Below, piece after piece: positions 18,497-27,728 of a DNA stretch of 64,000 bases (the first letter of the stretch is position 1; each line of letters starts with the position of its first letter). This stretch comes from Cyclobacterium marinum DSM 745 (GTDB lineage: Bacteria; Bacteroidota; Bacteroidia; Cytophagales; Cyclobacteriaceae). The notes beneath the pieces were generated by a model that saw nothing but the letters and a program-made list of their open reading frames with translations, was not told where the DNA came from and ran no database searches. Position numbers and translations under genes: made by a program. The stretch spans positions 5,810,001 through 5,874,000 of the forward strand of contig NC_015914.1 of assembly GCF_000222485.1 (NCBI RefSeq), written 5' to 3'.

Positions 18497-19859
18497 GAAA
18501 ATACTACTACTTGCTGGTTTATTAATTTGGTTGGGCAGCCAGGGCTTCGCTCAGGAAAACCCTGTTGCTGATGTTTTGATAAAAAACGCCAAAGTCCTTA
18601 CCATTACGAATGGCACATTAGAAAATACGGACGTACTCATTCAAAAAGGTATAATAACAGAAATCGGAGCCGATCTTAAAGCAAAAAAAAGCATCCCTAT
18701 TATAGATGCTGAAGGTCAATATTTAATGCCGGGGATTATAGACGCACATTCTCATCTGGCACTTGAAATCATCAATGAGGCCAGTAGCCCAATCACCTCA
18801 GAAGTTCAAATGAGGGATGTAATTGACCCTTTTGATATTTCTATCTACAGGGCATTGGCCGGAGGAACCACCATCTCCCATGCCATGCATGGATCTGCCA
18901 ATGTAATCGGAGGTCAAAATGTAACTTTGAAACACCGTTATGGAACAGCTGATCCCGGGAAACTGATCATGGATGAGGCACCACGTACCATTAAATTTGC
19001 ATTAGGAGAAAACCCGACTAGGGTGCATGGAATTGGCAAAAACCTACAACCTAGGTCTAGAATGGGCGTAGAGGCCGTAATTCGTAATGGATTTGAAGAA
19101 GCACTACAATATAAAAGAGCCTGGGAAAAATGGGAAAGGGATAAAAAAGACGAAAAAATTGCTTCGGCCCCACCAAAGTACAATTCCAGGTTGCAAACGC
19201 TTGTTGACATATTGGAGGGTGAAATAATTATTCACTGTCACTCTTATAGAGCAGATGAAATTTATATGCTTATACAGGTATGTCAGGAATATGGCATAGA
19301 GAATATTGTCTTTTCACATGTAAATGAAGGGTTTAAAGTGGCTCCGGAGCTGGCAAAATACACTATGGGAGCTTCAGTATTTTCGGATTGGTGGGCTTAC
19401 AAGTTTGAGGTGTATTACTCCACGGCTTATAATGCGGCCATACTAACCAAAAACGGCGTAGTGACATCCATTAATTCAGACTCAGATGAGCTGATTCGCC
19501 ACCTTTATCATGAGGCTGCCAAGACCCAAAGATACGGAGGGCTTTCTGATGAAGAAGCCTTGGCTTTGATAACCATTAATCCTGCAAAACAATTGGGCAT
19601 TGACCAATTTGTAGGATCCATTGAGGTGGGGAAACAGGCTGATTTGGTATTGTTCGACAAGCACCCACTTTCCATATATGCCATCCCACAAATGACATGG
19701 GTAGATGGAGTCAAATATTTCGATAGAGCATCTGATGATGCCGACCAAAGATTAAAGATCAACGTTAATAGATCCCTTGATCCGTTTCGTTTAAGTACAG
19801 GTACACATAATTGCATGCAGGATGTTGACATGTTGTTTACTGAAAACCAACACTATTAA
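18489..19859 (+). CDS. Exported amidohydrolase with intact metal site
   Basis: A signal peptide (LLAGLLIWLGSQGFAQ) precedes a 430-residue amidohydrolase domain. The metal ligands are visible: MPGIIDAHSHLALE (HxH), later HCHSYRADEI and VFSHVNEGFKVA, and a downstream SINSDSDELIRHL carrying the catalytic Asp. The C-terminal ITINPAKQLGIDQFVGSIEVGKQADLVLFDKHPL closes the composite beta domain. It is the middle gene of three tandem paralogues and the only one with a full active site. The substrate is unknown; imidazolonepropionase- or prolidase-like cyclic amide hydrolysis is possible. It is probably periplasmic. Confidence 0.9.
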   Translation: MNKKILLLAGLLIWLGSQGFAQENPVADVLIKNAKVLTITNGTLENTDVLIQKGIITEIGADLKAKKSIPIIDAEGQYLMPGIIDAHSHLALEIINEASSPITSEVQMRDVIDPFDISIYRALAGGTTISHAMHGSANVIGGQNVTLKHRYGTADPGKLIMDEAPRTIKFALGENPTRVHGIGKNLQPRSRMGVEAVIRNGFEEALQYKRAWEKWERDKKDEKIASAPPKYNSRLQTLVDILEGEIIIHCHSYRADEIYMLIQVCQEYGIENIVFSHVNEGFKVAPELAKYTMGASVFSDWWAYKFEVYYSTAYNAAILTKNGVVTSINSDSDELIRHLYHEAAKTQRYGGLSDEEALALITINPAKQLGIDQFVGSIEVGKQADLVLFDKHPLSIYAIPQMTWVDGVKYFDRASDDADQRLKINVNRSLDPFRLSTGTHNCMQDVDMLFTENQHY

Positions 19860-19910
19860 TTGCTTAAAATGAAAAGACTGCTCAATTTCTTCTGCAAAAA
19901 TAGAATTTCA

Positions 19911-21200
19911 ATGAAAGAGTTTAAGTTGTTATTAGGGATCTGTTTTTTATTCCTAAATCAAAGCCTTATGGCCCAAATTGAAGGAGAAGTTATCAAACCA
20001 TTCAAGGCCAATTTCTTGCTAACCAACGCAACAATCCATACGGTTACAAACGGAATTTTAGAAAACCATGACTTACTAATAGAAAATGGACTTATAAAAG
20101 CTATAGGAATAGATCTTCCTGAGCAAAATCATACTGTCATTGACTGCACTGGCAAATTTATTTACCCGGGATTTATTGATGGAGGTACGAGTTTAGGAAT
20201 AGTAGAAATAAACTCTTTGCGTGAGACACAAGATTATATGGAATTGGGTAAAGTGACCCCACAAATGCAAGCACTTACCGCGGTAAACCCAAATGGGGTA
20301 GCCATTCCGGTTACTCGAGTTAGTGGAGTCACTACAGTACTAACCCAACCTAGAGGTGGTTACTTCCCCGGAACTGCGGCACTTATCAATTTAAACGGAT
20401 ACACTCCTGAACAAATGTATGGAGGATTTAAGGGATTAAATATGAACTTCCCCTCAGCAGCAAGGTCCGGAAATTATGACAACCGATCCTTGTCAGATTT
20501 GGAAAAGGTAGCCGAAAAATCACTAAAAGAAATCGACAAACTTTGGGAAAAAGCCTCCACTTATCTTGCCATAAAGAATAGAGGTGGTGAATTGGAATAT
20601 TACCCTGAGATGGAGCAACTTTCACAAGTAGTGGCTAATGAATTACCCTTACTTATTGAAGTCAATGCTGCCAAAGATATCATTTCAGCCCTCGCTTGGG
20701 CAAAAGAAAAGCAGATCACACCAATTCTAACAGGAGTAGCTGAAGGGTGGAAAGTGGCTGATAAAATTGCTGCTGCCGGGATTCCAGTCATAACAGGACC
20801 GGTATTGGCCTTACCTACTAGAAATTCAGACAACTACGATGCCCCTTACAATAACCCTGCGTTACTCCAAAAAGCAGGAGTAAAAGTGGCCTTAAGAACA
20901 ATGGAGGCTGAAAATGTCAGGAACCTACCCTTTCATGCCGGTTTTGCTGCTGCCTATGGAATGGGTACAGAGGAGGCTTTAAAAGCCATTACCATAAATT
21001 CCGCTGAAATATTTGGTTTGAGTGAGCAAATAGGTTCTCTTGAGGAAGGAAAAAATGCCACGCTCTTTATTTCAGATGGAGATCCCTTTGAACCCAAAAC
21101 TCAGATTCAGCAAGTATTTATAAAAGGTTATAGAATACCTATGACCAATAGGCACATTCGGCTTTATCAAGAATTTTTGAATAGGGAAATGCAACCCTAA
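19911..21200 (+). CDS. Second amidohydrolase-like protein lacking HxH
   Basis: I place the start at the ATG at 19911 because it gives a clean signal peptide (KLLLGICFLFLNQSLMAQ). Earlier in-frame starts at 19869 (ATG) or 19860 (TTG) add a basic segment. The domain begins ANFLLTNATIHTVTNGILENHD and ends with the usual ITINSAEIFGLSEQIGSLEEGKNATLF. The metal loop reads YPGFIDGGTSLG, with no His pair, and the later His ligands are also not evident. It is therefore a second predicted inactive paralogue, following the active enzyme directly. All three are likely exported together. Confidence 0.82.
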   Translation: MKEFKLLLGICFLFLNQSLMAQIEGEVIKPFKANFLLTNATIHTVTNGILENHDLLIENGLIKAIGIDLPEQNHTVIDCTGKFIYPGFIDGGTSLGIVEINSLRETQDYMELGKVTPQMQALTAVNPNGVAIPVTRVSGVTTVLTQPRGGYFPGTAALINLNGYTPEQMYGGFKGLNMNFPSAARSGNYDNRSLSDLEKVAEKSLKEIDKLWEKASTYLAIKNRGGELEYYPEMEQLSQVVANELPLLIEVNAAKDIISALAWAKEKQITPILTGVAEGWKVADKIAAAGIPVITGPVLALPTRNSDNYDAPYNNPALLQKAGVKVALRTMEAENVRNLPFHAGFAAAYGMGTEEALKAITINSAEIFGLSEQIGSLEEGKNATLFISDGDPFEPKTQIQQVFIKGYRIPMTNRHIRLYQEFLNREMQP

Positions 21201-21269
21201 ATCGAGAACTCTTCCTAATTATTTGATTTTAACCTTTCTCTGTGCTAGAGATAACAAGCGTATTTGACT

Positions 21270-22430
21270 ATGAAATACCCATTTTATATCTATTTATTTT
21301 TGATGACTTCGTTCTTTGCTTGTAACAGTGAAGACCAGAAATTAGAAATTGACAATGCCATTGCCGAAGTAAAAGAAAATTTTGCTCCGGATAAGCGCGT
21401 GGCCTTATTTGAGGTGCAATGGGAAGATGGTAAGTTATTAGGAGAAACCAATCTACCTGAAGCCCATGTTGCTTTGCTATCAAAGTTAAAAGCTAATAAT
21501 ATTGAATTCAGTGACTCTATCCAACTTCTGCCTAGCCCCGAACTTGGATCCAAGCATTTAGCTTTGGTTACCAATTCTGTAGCCAATATAAGAAGTGCAC
21601 CCAAACATTCTGCAGAATTAGCCACTCAAGCTTTAATGGGCACCCCCTTAAAGGTTTTAAAATCAAATGGGAGTTGGTATCTAGTTCAGACTCCTGACGA
21701 TTATATCTCATGGGTAGATGCTGCAGCCATTGTATTGGTGGACCAAGCCACCTTGAATGAATGGTTTGAAAAAGAAAAAGTTGTGGTCACAGAAATGATA
21801 AGCAGTGTTTATACCAATGACAATTTTGAGGATATTGTAAGCGATATCACTGCAGGAAATGTATTGGAGGTTAATGGCTATGAAAATGGGAATTACTTGG
21901 TGACCCTTCCGGATCAAAGGAAAGGTGTTATTCAAGGAGACCATGCCATTAATTATGAGGTCTGGAAAAACAGCAGAAATACCAGTGATGCTAACCTTAT
22001 TCAAACCGCACGAAAAATGATGGGATCACCTTACCTATGGGGAGGGACTTCCCCAAAAGGTATAGATTGTAGTGGGTTTACAAAAACCATTTATTTTCTT
22101 AATGGAATGGTCATCCCAAGAGATGCTTCACAACAAGTAAATGAAGGTGAACTGATAGATGAGGATAAAAACTGGGAAAATTTACAAGTGGGAGATTTAT
22201 TGTTTTTTGGTGTTCCCGCCACAGAAACAAGTAAAGAGCGCGTCGTCCATGTAGGCATGTGGATAGGTGATGGAAAATTCATTCACTCAAGAGGAAGAGT
22301 TAGAATCAGCAGTTTTGATCCGGAAGATGAGCACTTTGATGCTGCTGAACTCAATAGATATTTACGAACCAAACGTATCAGAAATCAACCAAGTGAGAAT
22401 ATTCTAACGGTTGAACAGGTGCTACAATAA
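21270..22430 (+). CDS. NlpC/P60 (C40) lipoprotein with SH3-like domains
   Basis: The start at ATG 21270 gives a lipoprotein signal (FLMTSFFAC-NS); a TTG two codons earlier is less likely. Two SH3b-like units are visible: SVANIRSAPKHSAELATQALMG near residue 110 and a second around 180-240. The C-terminal NlpC/P60 domain carries the catalytic Cys in GGTSPKGIDCSGFTKTIYF, the His in ERVVHVGMWIG and a polar residue in FIHSRGRV. Such enzymes cut D-Glu-diaminopimelate-type bonds in peptidoglycan stems. It lies 69 bp after the amidohydrolases and its C-terminal coding end nearly touches the peptidase gene. Confidence 0.92.
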   Translation: MKYPFYIYLFLMTSFFACNSEDQKLEIDNAIAEVKENFAPDKRVALFEVQWEDGKLLGETNLPEAHVALLSKLKANNIEFSDSIQLLPSPELGSKHLALVTNSVANIRSAPKHSAELATQALMGTPLKVLKSNGSWYLVQTPDDYISWVDAAAIVLVDQATLNEWFEKEKVVVTEMISSVYTNDNFEDIVSDITAGNVLEVNGYENGNYLVTLPDQRKGVIQGDHAINYEVWKNSRNTSDANLIQTARKMMGSPYLWGGTSPKGIDCSGFTKTIYFLNGMVIPRDASQQVNEGELIDEDKNWENLQVGDLLFFGVPATETSKERVVHVGMWIGDGKFIHSRGRVRISSFDPEDEHFDAAELNRYLRTKRIRNQPSENILTVEQVLQ

Positions 22431-22437
22431 TTTAAAC

Positions 22438-24543
22438 ATGAAAAAAATACTTTTAATTTATTTATTTCTAGGATTGATTTTTAAGCTGCAGGCCCAAAGC
22501 CCACTGGATGGCTATTCAGAAAGTGGAAGCAGAACACAGACCGACCTAGAAGAGCTGTTCCTAAAGATGGTGGATTTCCCAAGCTTTAAAAGCCACCTTA
22601 AAACCATTACCTCCAACCCTCACACCGCAGGCTCTAAAGCCAATGAAGAGGTAAGAGATTACCTTGTTGAGGTGATGACTAAAGCCAACTTAGAGACCAA
22701 GCTATACCCTTATGATGTTTATATTCCTAAAAGTCCCGGTACCTCAATCGTAGAAATTGTCACGCCCAAAAGGAAACCATTGAATCAGATGGAGGATGTG
22801 ATACCTGAAAATCCTTACTCATCCCACCCAAACCTTGACAAAGGATGGAATGCTTATTCAGGTTCGGGAGATGTTATTTCCGAGGTCGTCTATGCAAACT
22901 ATGGAACCAAAGAAGATTTCGAAAAACTGGAAGAGCTTGGCATTAACATCCAGGGAAAAGTAGTAATGGCCAGGTATGGAAAGAACTTCCGCGGTTTTAA
23001 GGCAAAATATGCCGAACAATATGGAGCCGCCGGAGTACTCATCTACACAGACCCGAAAGATTATGGATATAGCAGAGGGTTAGTTTATCCGGAGGGTAAT
23101 AATTACAGCGAGAGTGCAATTCAAAGAGGCTCTGTATTAACTGAAACCTTTACAGGAGATCCTTTGACACCCTTTGAACCTGCTCTTCCTCTGGATGGTA
23201 AAATTAAGGTAAAGCGTCTCGATCCCAAAGAAACAAATTTACATTCAATTCCTGTAACCCCGATCGGCTATGGAGCTGCCAAAGAAATTATGGAGTTAAT
23301 GAAAGGTAAACCCGTGCCGGGCGGATGGCAGGGTGGTCTGCCTTTTACCTACCGACTAGAGGGAGGAGCTGAATTAAAGGTAAGGTTAGCCGTTTCTCAA
23401 CCAAAGGAAATTGTCCGAATTAATAATGTAATAGGTACAGTAAAAGGCAGTATGTATCCGGATGAATGGATCATTTTAGGTTGTCACTACGATGCTTGGG
23501 CATTTGGTACCACCGACCCGGGGAGCGGAACCGCCATGCTATTAACCTTGTCTGAGGCATTGGGTAAATTGGTAGAAGAAGGGTTAAGTCCTAAAAGGTC
23601 TATAATGATTGCGCACTGGGATGGTGAAGAATATGGTGTTATCGGTTCCACAGAATGGGTAGAACAGATGAAAGAAGAGTTAGGCAGTAAGGCTGTCGCT
23701 TACCTCAACTTTGATGCTGGTGTTTCCGGAAGAAATTTTGGGGGAGCTGCTGCTCCTACCTTAAAGAAAATAATGCAAGATGCTGCCAAAAGAGTAACCT
23801 ACCCTGACTCGTCCAAAACAGTCTTTGACATGTGGTCCAAAAATGGTGAAAATATTTCTATTGGAAATCTCGGAGGAGGATCAGATCATATCGGTTTTTA
23901 TATGCATACAGGCATCCCTTCATTAAGTGGAGGGACAGGGGGTAAAACACTCTATCATACCAATTACGATGATTTTAATTTCTATGAGAAATTTATTGAT
24001 CCAAGTTTAAAGATGGGTGGTGCTGTTGCTCAATGGGCCGGAATAATGGCCTTGAAATTAGCTAATGCCACATTCATACCTTATGATATACCTAGGTACG
24101 CTGAAGATCTAAGTAAACATTTCGCCACTTCCACAAAAAAAATAAAAACCTATTTCCCTGATTTTTCCGGCTTTCAGCATGCTGAAGATGCCATCCAATC
24201 CTTAGCTGAATCCACCAATTTACTCAGCGAATTAATGCCCCAAGTATTGGAACACAGAAATTTCAATAAAAAAGAAATAAAGGAAATCAATTTAGCATTG
24301 ATCCAACTTGAAAAAAGTTTTATTTATCAAGAAGGAATGCCATATGGCCCTTGGTATCTCTCATTATATGCTTCTTCTGATCCTTATAGTGGCTATGCAT
24401 CTTGGATTCTTCCTGCCATAGAATATCAGATAGCAAACAGCAAAACGGAAAATTTGGACCATTGGGATGAAGTATATGCAAAAGCCATTCTAGATCTGAA
24501 CCAAAAAGTCATCAACATCAGTCAAAAGTTAAAAAATCCTTAA
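22438..24543 (+). CDS. Exported M28 peptidase, glutamate carboxypeptidase II-like
   Basis: The ATG at 22438 gives a signal peptide (ILLIYLFLGLIFKLQAQS). The order is an N-terminal region, a PA insert (INIQGKVVMARYGKNFRGFKAKYAEQYGAAGVLIY), the M28 zinc core and a helical C-terminal dimerisation region. Metal and catalytic residues are in ILGCHYDAW (His), GTTDPGSGTAM (Asp), HWDGEEYGVIG (Glu-Glu), LNFDAGVSG (Asp) and TLYHTNYDDF (His). About 700 aa is the usual length for the PSMA-like group, which removes C-terminal residues, often acidic ones, from peptides. It starts 7 bp after the NlpC/P60 gene and ends the exported hydrolase operon. Confidence 0.92.
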   Translation: MKKILLIYLFLGLIFKLQAQSPLDGYSESGSRTQTDLEELFLKMVDFPSFKSHLKTITSNPHTAGSKANEEVRDYLVEVMTKANLETKLYPYDVYIPKSPGTSIVEIVTPKRKPLNQMEDVIPENPYSSHPNLDKGWNAYSGSGDVISEVVYANYGTKEDFEKLEELGINIQGKVVMARYGKNFRGFKAKYAEQYGAAGVLIYTDPKDYGYSRGLVYPEGNNYSESAIQRGSVLTETFTGDPLTPFEPALPLDGKIKVKRLDPKETNLHSIPVTPIGYGAAKEIMELMKGKPVPGGWQGGLPFTYRLEGGAELKVRLAVSQPKEIVRINNVIGTVKGSMYPDEWIILGCHYDAWAFGTTDPGSGTAMLLTLSEALGKLVEEGLSPKRSIMIAHWDGEEYGVIGSTEWVEQMKEELGSKAVAYLNFDAGVSGRNFGGAAAPTLKKIMQDAAKRVTYPDSSKTVFDMWSKNGENISIGNLGGGSDHIGFYMHTGIPSLSGGTGGKTLYHTNYDDFNFYEKFIDPSLKMGGAVAQWAGIMALKLANATFIPYDIPRYAEDLSKHFATSTKKIKTYFPDFSGFQHAEDAIQSLAESTNLLSELMPQVLEHRNFNKKEIKEINLALIQLEKSFIYQEGMPYGPWYLSLYASSDPYSGYASWILPAIEYQIANSKTENLDHWDEVYAKAILDLNQKVINISQKLKNP

Positions 24544-24628
24544 GCGAATTTGAGTACGGGTAATTTTTAAGGCTTGTTTTCTATTAGTCCTAATTATGCG
24601 TCGGTTTACCCGAGGTTAAAAATAAAAA

Positions 24629-24670
24629 AAAGACGGGGTTGTAGCTATCTATGCCAACAACTCCGTCTTT
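24629..24670. terminator. Strong bidirectional Rho-independent terminator
   Basis: Arms AAAGACGG-G-GTTGT and ACAAC-T-CCGTCTTT form a 13-14-bp stem with a single mismatch and a 14-nt loop. On the minus strand it is followed by TTTTTTTTATTTT, an ideal tail for the RlmL operon. On the plus strand it is followed by a weaker TTTATTTG tail, which would serve the M28 peptidase gene. Confidence 0.85.
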
Positions 24671-24718
24671 ATTTGTGAGAAACTGGAACAAAAGATCCAT
24701 TTCCATAAAACTCAATTA

Positions 24719-24790
24719 TTAATCATAATCCACTTTTACACCGTACTTGACCGTAAATCCCCGGCCAATTTGAGTAAGCCAACCTTCAAA
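24719..24790 (-). pseudogene. Possible C-terminal remnant of a lost gene
   Basis: Read leftward, about 24 codons run open from just after an in-frame TAA (near 24800) to a TAA at 24719. They translate to a protein-like tail containing GWLTQIGRGFTVKYG and ending VKVDYD. The segment is GC-richer than its flanks, and there is no start codon. It is best explained as the last piece of a decayed reading frame lying between the RlmL gene and the terminator. I cannot name the parent gene. Confidence 0.35.
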
Positions 24791-24822
24791 GCAGCTTTAT
24801 TGTAGACAGTCGTTAGGATAAA

Positions 24823-26013
24823 CTAACTATTTTTCTCAGGGCTCTTGTAGGACACCGTTTTAGATCCTTTATACAATTCAAAAACCAGAAGTCTACAGTC
24901 GATGGTCCCATTATAAAAAGGAATCCTTCTTTTAGGCTTTAGCCCTATCCGTTTACCCAAATCTAGATTCCCTGTAAAAACCAGGCCTGTATATCCTGCA
25001 CAACTTTTTTTCATAAAATCACCGATTTCTCTGTAGGTCAATTCAAGCTCATCTTCCTCTCCCAACCTTTCGCCATATTCAGGGTTAAAAAACACCGCTC
25101 CTTTATCCGCTTCCGGTATGGTAGCTTCTCTAAAATCACAAACTTCAAACTGAATGTATTCTGCTACTCCTGCTTGCCTAGCATTAGCTTTACTTGCATT
25201 TATGGCTCTTTCACTTATATCTGAAGCAATGATAGGAAAATCAGGACTTGGTTTAATTTTCGCCTCTAAATCCTTTTTTAAGCTATAATAAACACCCGCA
25301 TCATAACCATTGATGTACATAAAAGCATAATCATCTCTAAATAATCCGGGATACCTGTTAGTCGCCATTAAAGTCGCTTCAATGGCAACTGTCCCTGAAC
25401 CACACATAGGGTTGACAAAGGGGCTGTTTTGGTCCCAACCGGAGGCTATTAAGGAAGCAGCCGCAAGAGACTCCATCATGGGAGCACTTCCCGGTATTTT
25501 TCTGTATCCATGTTTGATTAGGGTGTCCCCGGAAGTATTGATATAAATGCTTGCTTGATCTCCTTTCCAAAAAAACTGAAAAACTGCTTCATTTAAATCT
25601 GATCCGGAATCCGGTCTTTCACCGAATTTATCTCTAAACCTATCGGCAATAGCATCTTTTATTTTAACATTGACAAACAATGGGTTGTCAACCGTTTCAT
25701 GCTTTACATTACTGATAACTGAGAAATACCCATCAGTTTCTATATATTCTTCCCAAGGTAATTCATTGATAACCTTGTAAAGGTCCTTAATGTGATCTAA
25801 AGAAAAGCTATGAATTTCGTACAGCACATGACTGGCAGTCCTTAAATGCATGTTCAAAAAAATACAATCATTTAGGCTACCTCTCAACGCTACATGGGTA
25901 CGAAAAACCCCATCGATTTTAAAGTCTAAAGCCTCTAATTCTGCTTCTAAAAATGGCGCATTCCTATCGTAACAAGTAATGACTATTTTTCCTTCCTTAG
26001 TAAAATCTTTCAT
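24823..26013 (-). CDS. rlmL: RlmL-type 23S rRNA guanine-N2 methyltransferase (THUMP plus UPF0020)
   Basis: The N-terminal 165 residues contain a ferredoxin-like and THUMP region (FVNVKIKDAIADRFRDKFGERP), then SGDTLIKHGYRK, and a Rossmann methyltransferase with FVNPMCGSGTVAIEA (motif I, near residue 200) and IIASDISERAINASKANA. The motif IV is FFNPEYGERLGEE: residue 312 is Glu where the family has the second Pro of NPPY. The family makes m2G in 23S rRNA (position 2445 in E. coli). At 396 aa it is RlmL without the RlmK half. It is last in a leftward operon before a strong terminator. Confidence 0.88.
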   Translation of the reverse strand: MKDFTKEGKIVITCYDRNAPFLEAELEALDFKIDGVFRTHVALRGSLNDCIFLNMHLRTASHVLYEIHSFSLDHIKDLYKVINELPWEEYIETDGYFSVISNVKHETVDNPLFVNVKIKDAIADRFRDKFGERPDSGSDLNEAVFQFFWKGDQASIYINTSGDTLIKHGYRKIPGSAPMMESLAAASLIASGWDQNSPFVNPMCGSGTVAIEATLMATNRYPGLFRDDYAFMYINGYDAGVYYSLKKDLEAKIKPSPDFPIIASDISERAINASKANARQAGVAEYIQFEVCDFREATIPEADKGAVFFNPEYGERLGEEDELELTYREIGDFMKKSCAGYTGLVFTGNLDLGKRIGLKPKRRIPFYNGTIDCRLLVFELYKGSKTVSYKSPEKNS

Positions 26014-26071
26014 GCTACAAATATACCTTAAAAAATTGGCTTGGAACGCAAAACGAAACCAGCCTTACCTT

Positions 26072-27250
26072 TCATATCTTTTCTTTTTTTATTGTTTTTA
26101 TGGCAGACGCATAGGCCTCAGGATCATTTATATTTTGAAATTCTTGCACATCCGGTGCTTTCAAAACCTCCACATCTGAATTGATCAAAACCTTTCTAGG
26201 GCAACTATACCCCTGACTCAAATATCTTAATAATACCGGATAAGCCCTGGGCTCCCATATTGTAATCAGGGGCTCAGGGAACTTGCCTTCTGAATCCAAA
26301 AACACGGTAGCTAATTTTGAGGGGTTTCTATTTGTCAACAAGTAGGCGATAGTTTCTTCAGATAAAAAGGGTAAATCACAAGCGACTGAAAGCCATGCTG
26401 CATCCGGATTTTCCATGAATGCAGATATAATACCACCCATTGGACCTAAACCCGTAATTTTATCTTTGATCATTAAGTAATTTCCATTGAATTTTTCATG
26501 CTGTTCTTGATTACAAGACAAGAATACATCCTTGCAATATTTTTGCAACATGTCGTTTACATGGTCTTTCTGGCTTTTTTCATGATAAGTCAATCCGGAT
26601 TTATCCCGGTCCATCCTACTGCTTTTACCACCTATCAAAACCAATCCATTAACTATTGCTCGGTTTGAATCTGTAAATTCTTTTATAAAATCCATGATTT
26701 TATCCACCTCTGAAATATTAATCACAGGTAATTGATCCCAATCGGGGATATGGTTCTTAATATATTCCGGAATATCAGATTGTCCTTTTTGCAAAACCAG
26801 TAATCGTACATGTGTAATTTTACTGAGTTTTTTATCCATTGGCTTTTTCGGATCAATAACCAATATTTGATCTTTCGCTTTAAAATGATTGGCATTGATT
26901 AACACCAATTCTTGATTATTGAGCCATTCGCGTTGTTCAAAAACAGAGACTTCTTCCTGTCTTCTATCAATACGCTTAAATACAATCTTATCCCTCAACT
27001 CAACTGTATTGGGGAATTCCATTAAGCTTTCTTTATCTCCCTTACCGGCCAACAAGGCATCACCTTCTTTATGGTCAGCATCAACATATGCTATTTTGTA
27101 AGTTAAAGACAATCGTTCGATAACAAGTTGGGCTAATTTTTGGATGTTCCCGCAAGAAGTTCCTAGGAATCCCAATTCAATCCGACCATAATCCCCCATA
27201 TCGGGCTTAGCCAGATGAACATGTTTTTGGTGTTTATCTTTTGAAGTCAC
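26072..27250 (-). CDS. mobA: MobB-like/MobA fusion, molybdenum cofactor guanylyltransferase
   Basis: The C-terminal half is MobA: VNGLVLIGGKSSRMDRDKSGL (nucleotide-binding loop), then GLGPMGGIISAF and LSVACDLPFLSEE. MobA attaches GMP to molybdopterin. The N-terminal 190 residues look like MobB (ELGFLGTSCGNIQKLAQLVIERL, then YVDADHKEGD), but the P-loop is degenerate, GTSCGNIQ instead of GxSGxGKT. I chose the GTG at 27250 because GGAGG stands 5 bases before it; the only upstream alternative in frame is a TTG at 27274. It overlaps the end of moaC by 17 bp, indicating coupling. Confidence 0.85.
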   Translation of the reverse strand: MTSKDKHQKHVHLAKPDMGDYGRIELGFLGTSCGNIQKLAQLVIERLSLTYKIAYVDADHKEGDALLAGKGDKESLMEFPNTVELRDKIVFKRIDRRQEEVSVFEQREWLNNQELVLINANHFKAKDQILVIDPKKPMDKKLSKITHVRLLVLQKGQSDIPEYIKNHIPDWDQLPVINISEVDKIMDFIKEFTDSNRAIVNGLVLIGGKSSRMDRDKSGLTYHEKSQKDHVNDMLQKYCKDVFLSCNQEQHEKFNGNYLMIKDKITGLGPMGGIISAFMENPDAAWLSVACDLPFLSEETIAYLLTNRNPSKLATVFLDSEGKFPEPLITIWEPRAYPVLLRYLSQGYSCPRKVLINSDVEVLKAPDVQEFQNINDPEAYASAIKTIKKEKI

Positions 27251-27719
27251 GTTTACCTCCAGTTTTTTCTTCAAGTTTCACTTCCTTAATTAAAATATCA
27301 TGAGAAAAACCTTTGCACATGTCATAGATGGTCAAAGCCGCTACAGAAGCTCCGGTCATGGCTTCCATTTCCACTCCGGTTTTCCCAGTGACCTTCGTAG
27401 TACAGGTGATTAAAATCTCCTCTTCCCCAATGGCTTCTATGGTCACTTTACAATCATCCATACCCAAGGGATGGCAAAGCGGAATTAGCTCAGCTGTTTT
27501 TTTTGCTCCCATGGTTCCTGCGATAATCGCAGTTTGAAAAACAGGTCCTTTTTTCGTAATCAGCTCTGAATTATCATTAAGAGATTGCATTATTTCTTTT
27601 CCAAGAACCACTTTACAGGAAGCTTTAGCAAAGCGCTGTGTTAATTTCTTTTCTCCTACATCCACCATTGCAGGATTACCGGTAGCCTTATCTAGGTGGG
27701 TAAAGTCTTTCTTTGTCAT
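27234..27719 (-). CDS. moaC: Cyclic pyranopterin monophosphate synthase MoaC
   Basis: The 161-aa length is standard. Family motifs are HLDKATGNPAMVDVGEKKLTQR at the start, MGAKKTAELIPLCHPLGMDD in the middle and TGVEMEAMTGASVAALTIYDMCK near the end, with the catalytic Lys and Asp in the last block. MoaC, with MoaA, converts GTP to cyclic pyranopterin monophosphate, the first step of molybdenum cofactor synthesis, in the cytosol. It sits between a cysteine desulfurase (9 bp upstream) and the mobA fusion (overlapping). The rest of the moa/moe genes are not in the window. Confidence 0.95.
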   Translation of the reverse strand: MTKKDFTHLDKATGNPAMVDVGEKKLTQRFAKASCKVVLGKEIMQSLNDNSELITKKGPVFQTAIIAGTMGAKKTAELIPLCHPLGMDDCKVTIEAIGEEEILITCTTKVTGKTGVEMEAMTGASVAALTIYDMCKGFSHDILIKEVKLEEKTGGKRDFKR

Positions 27720-27728
27720 AATAATAAA

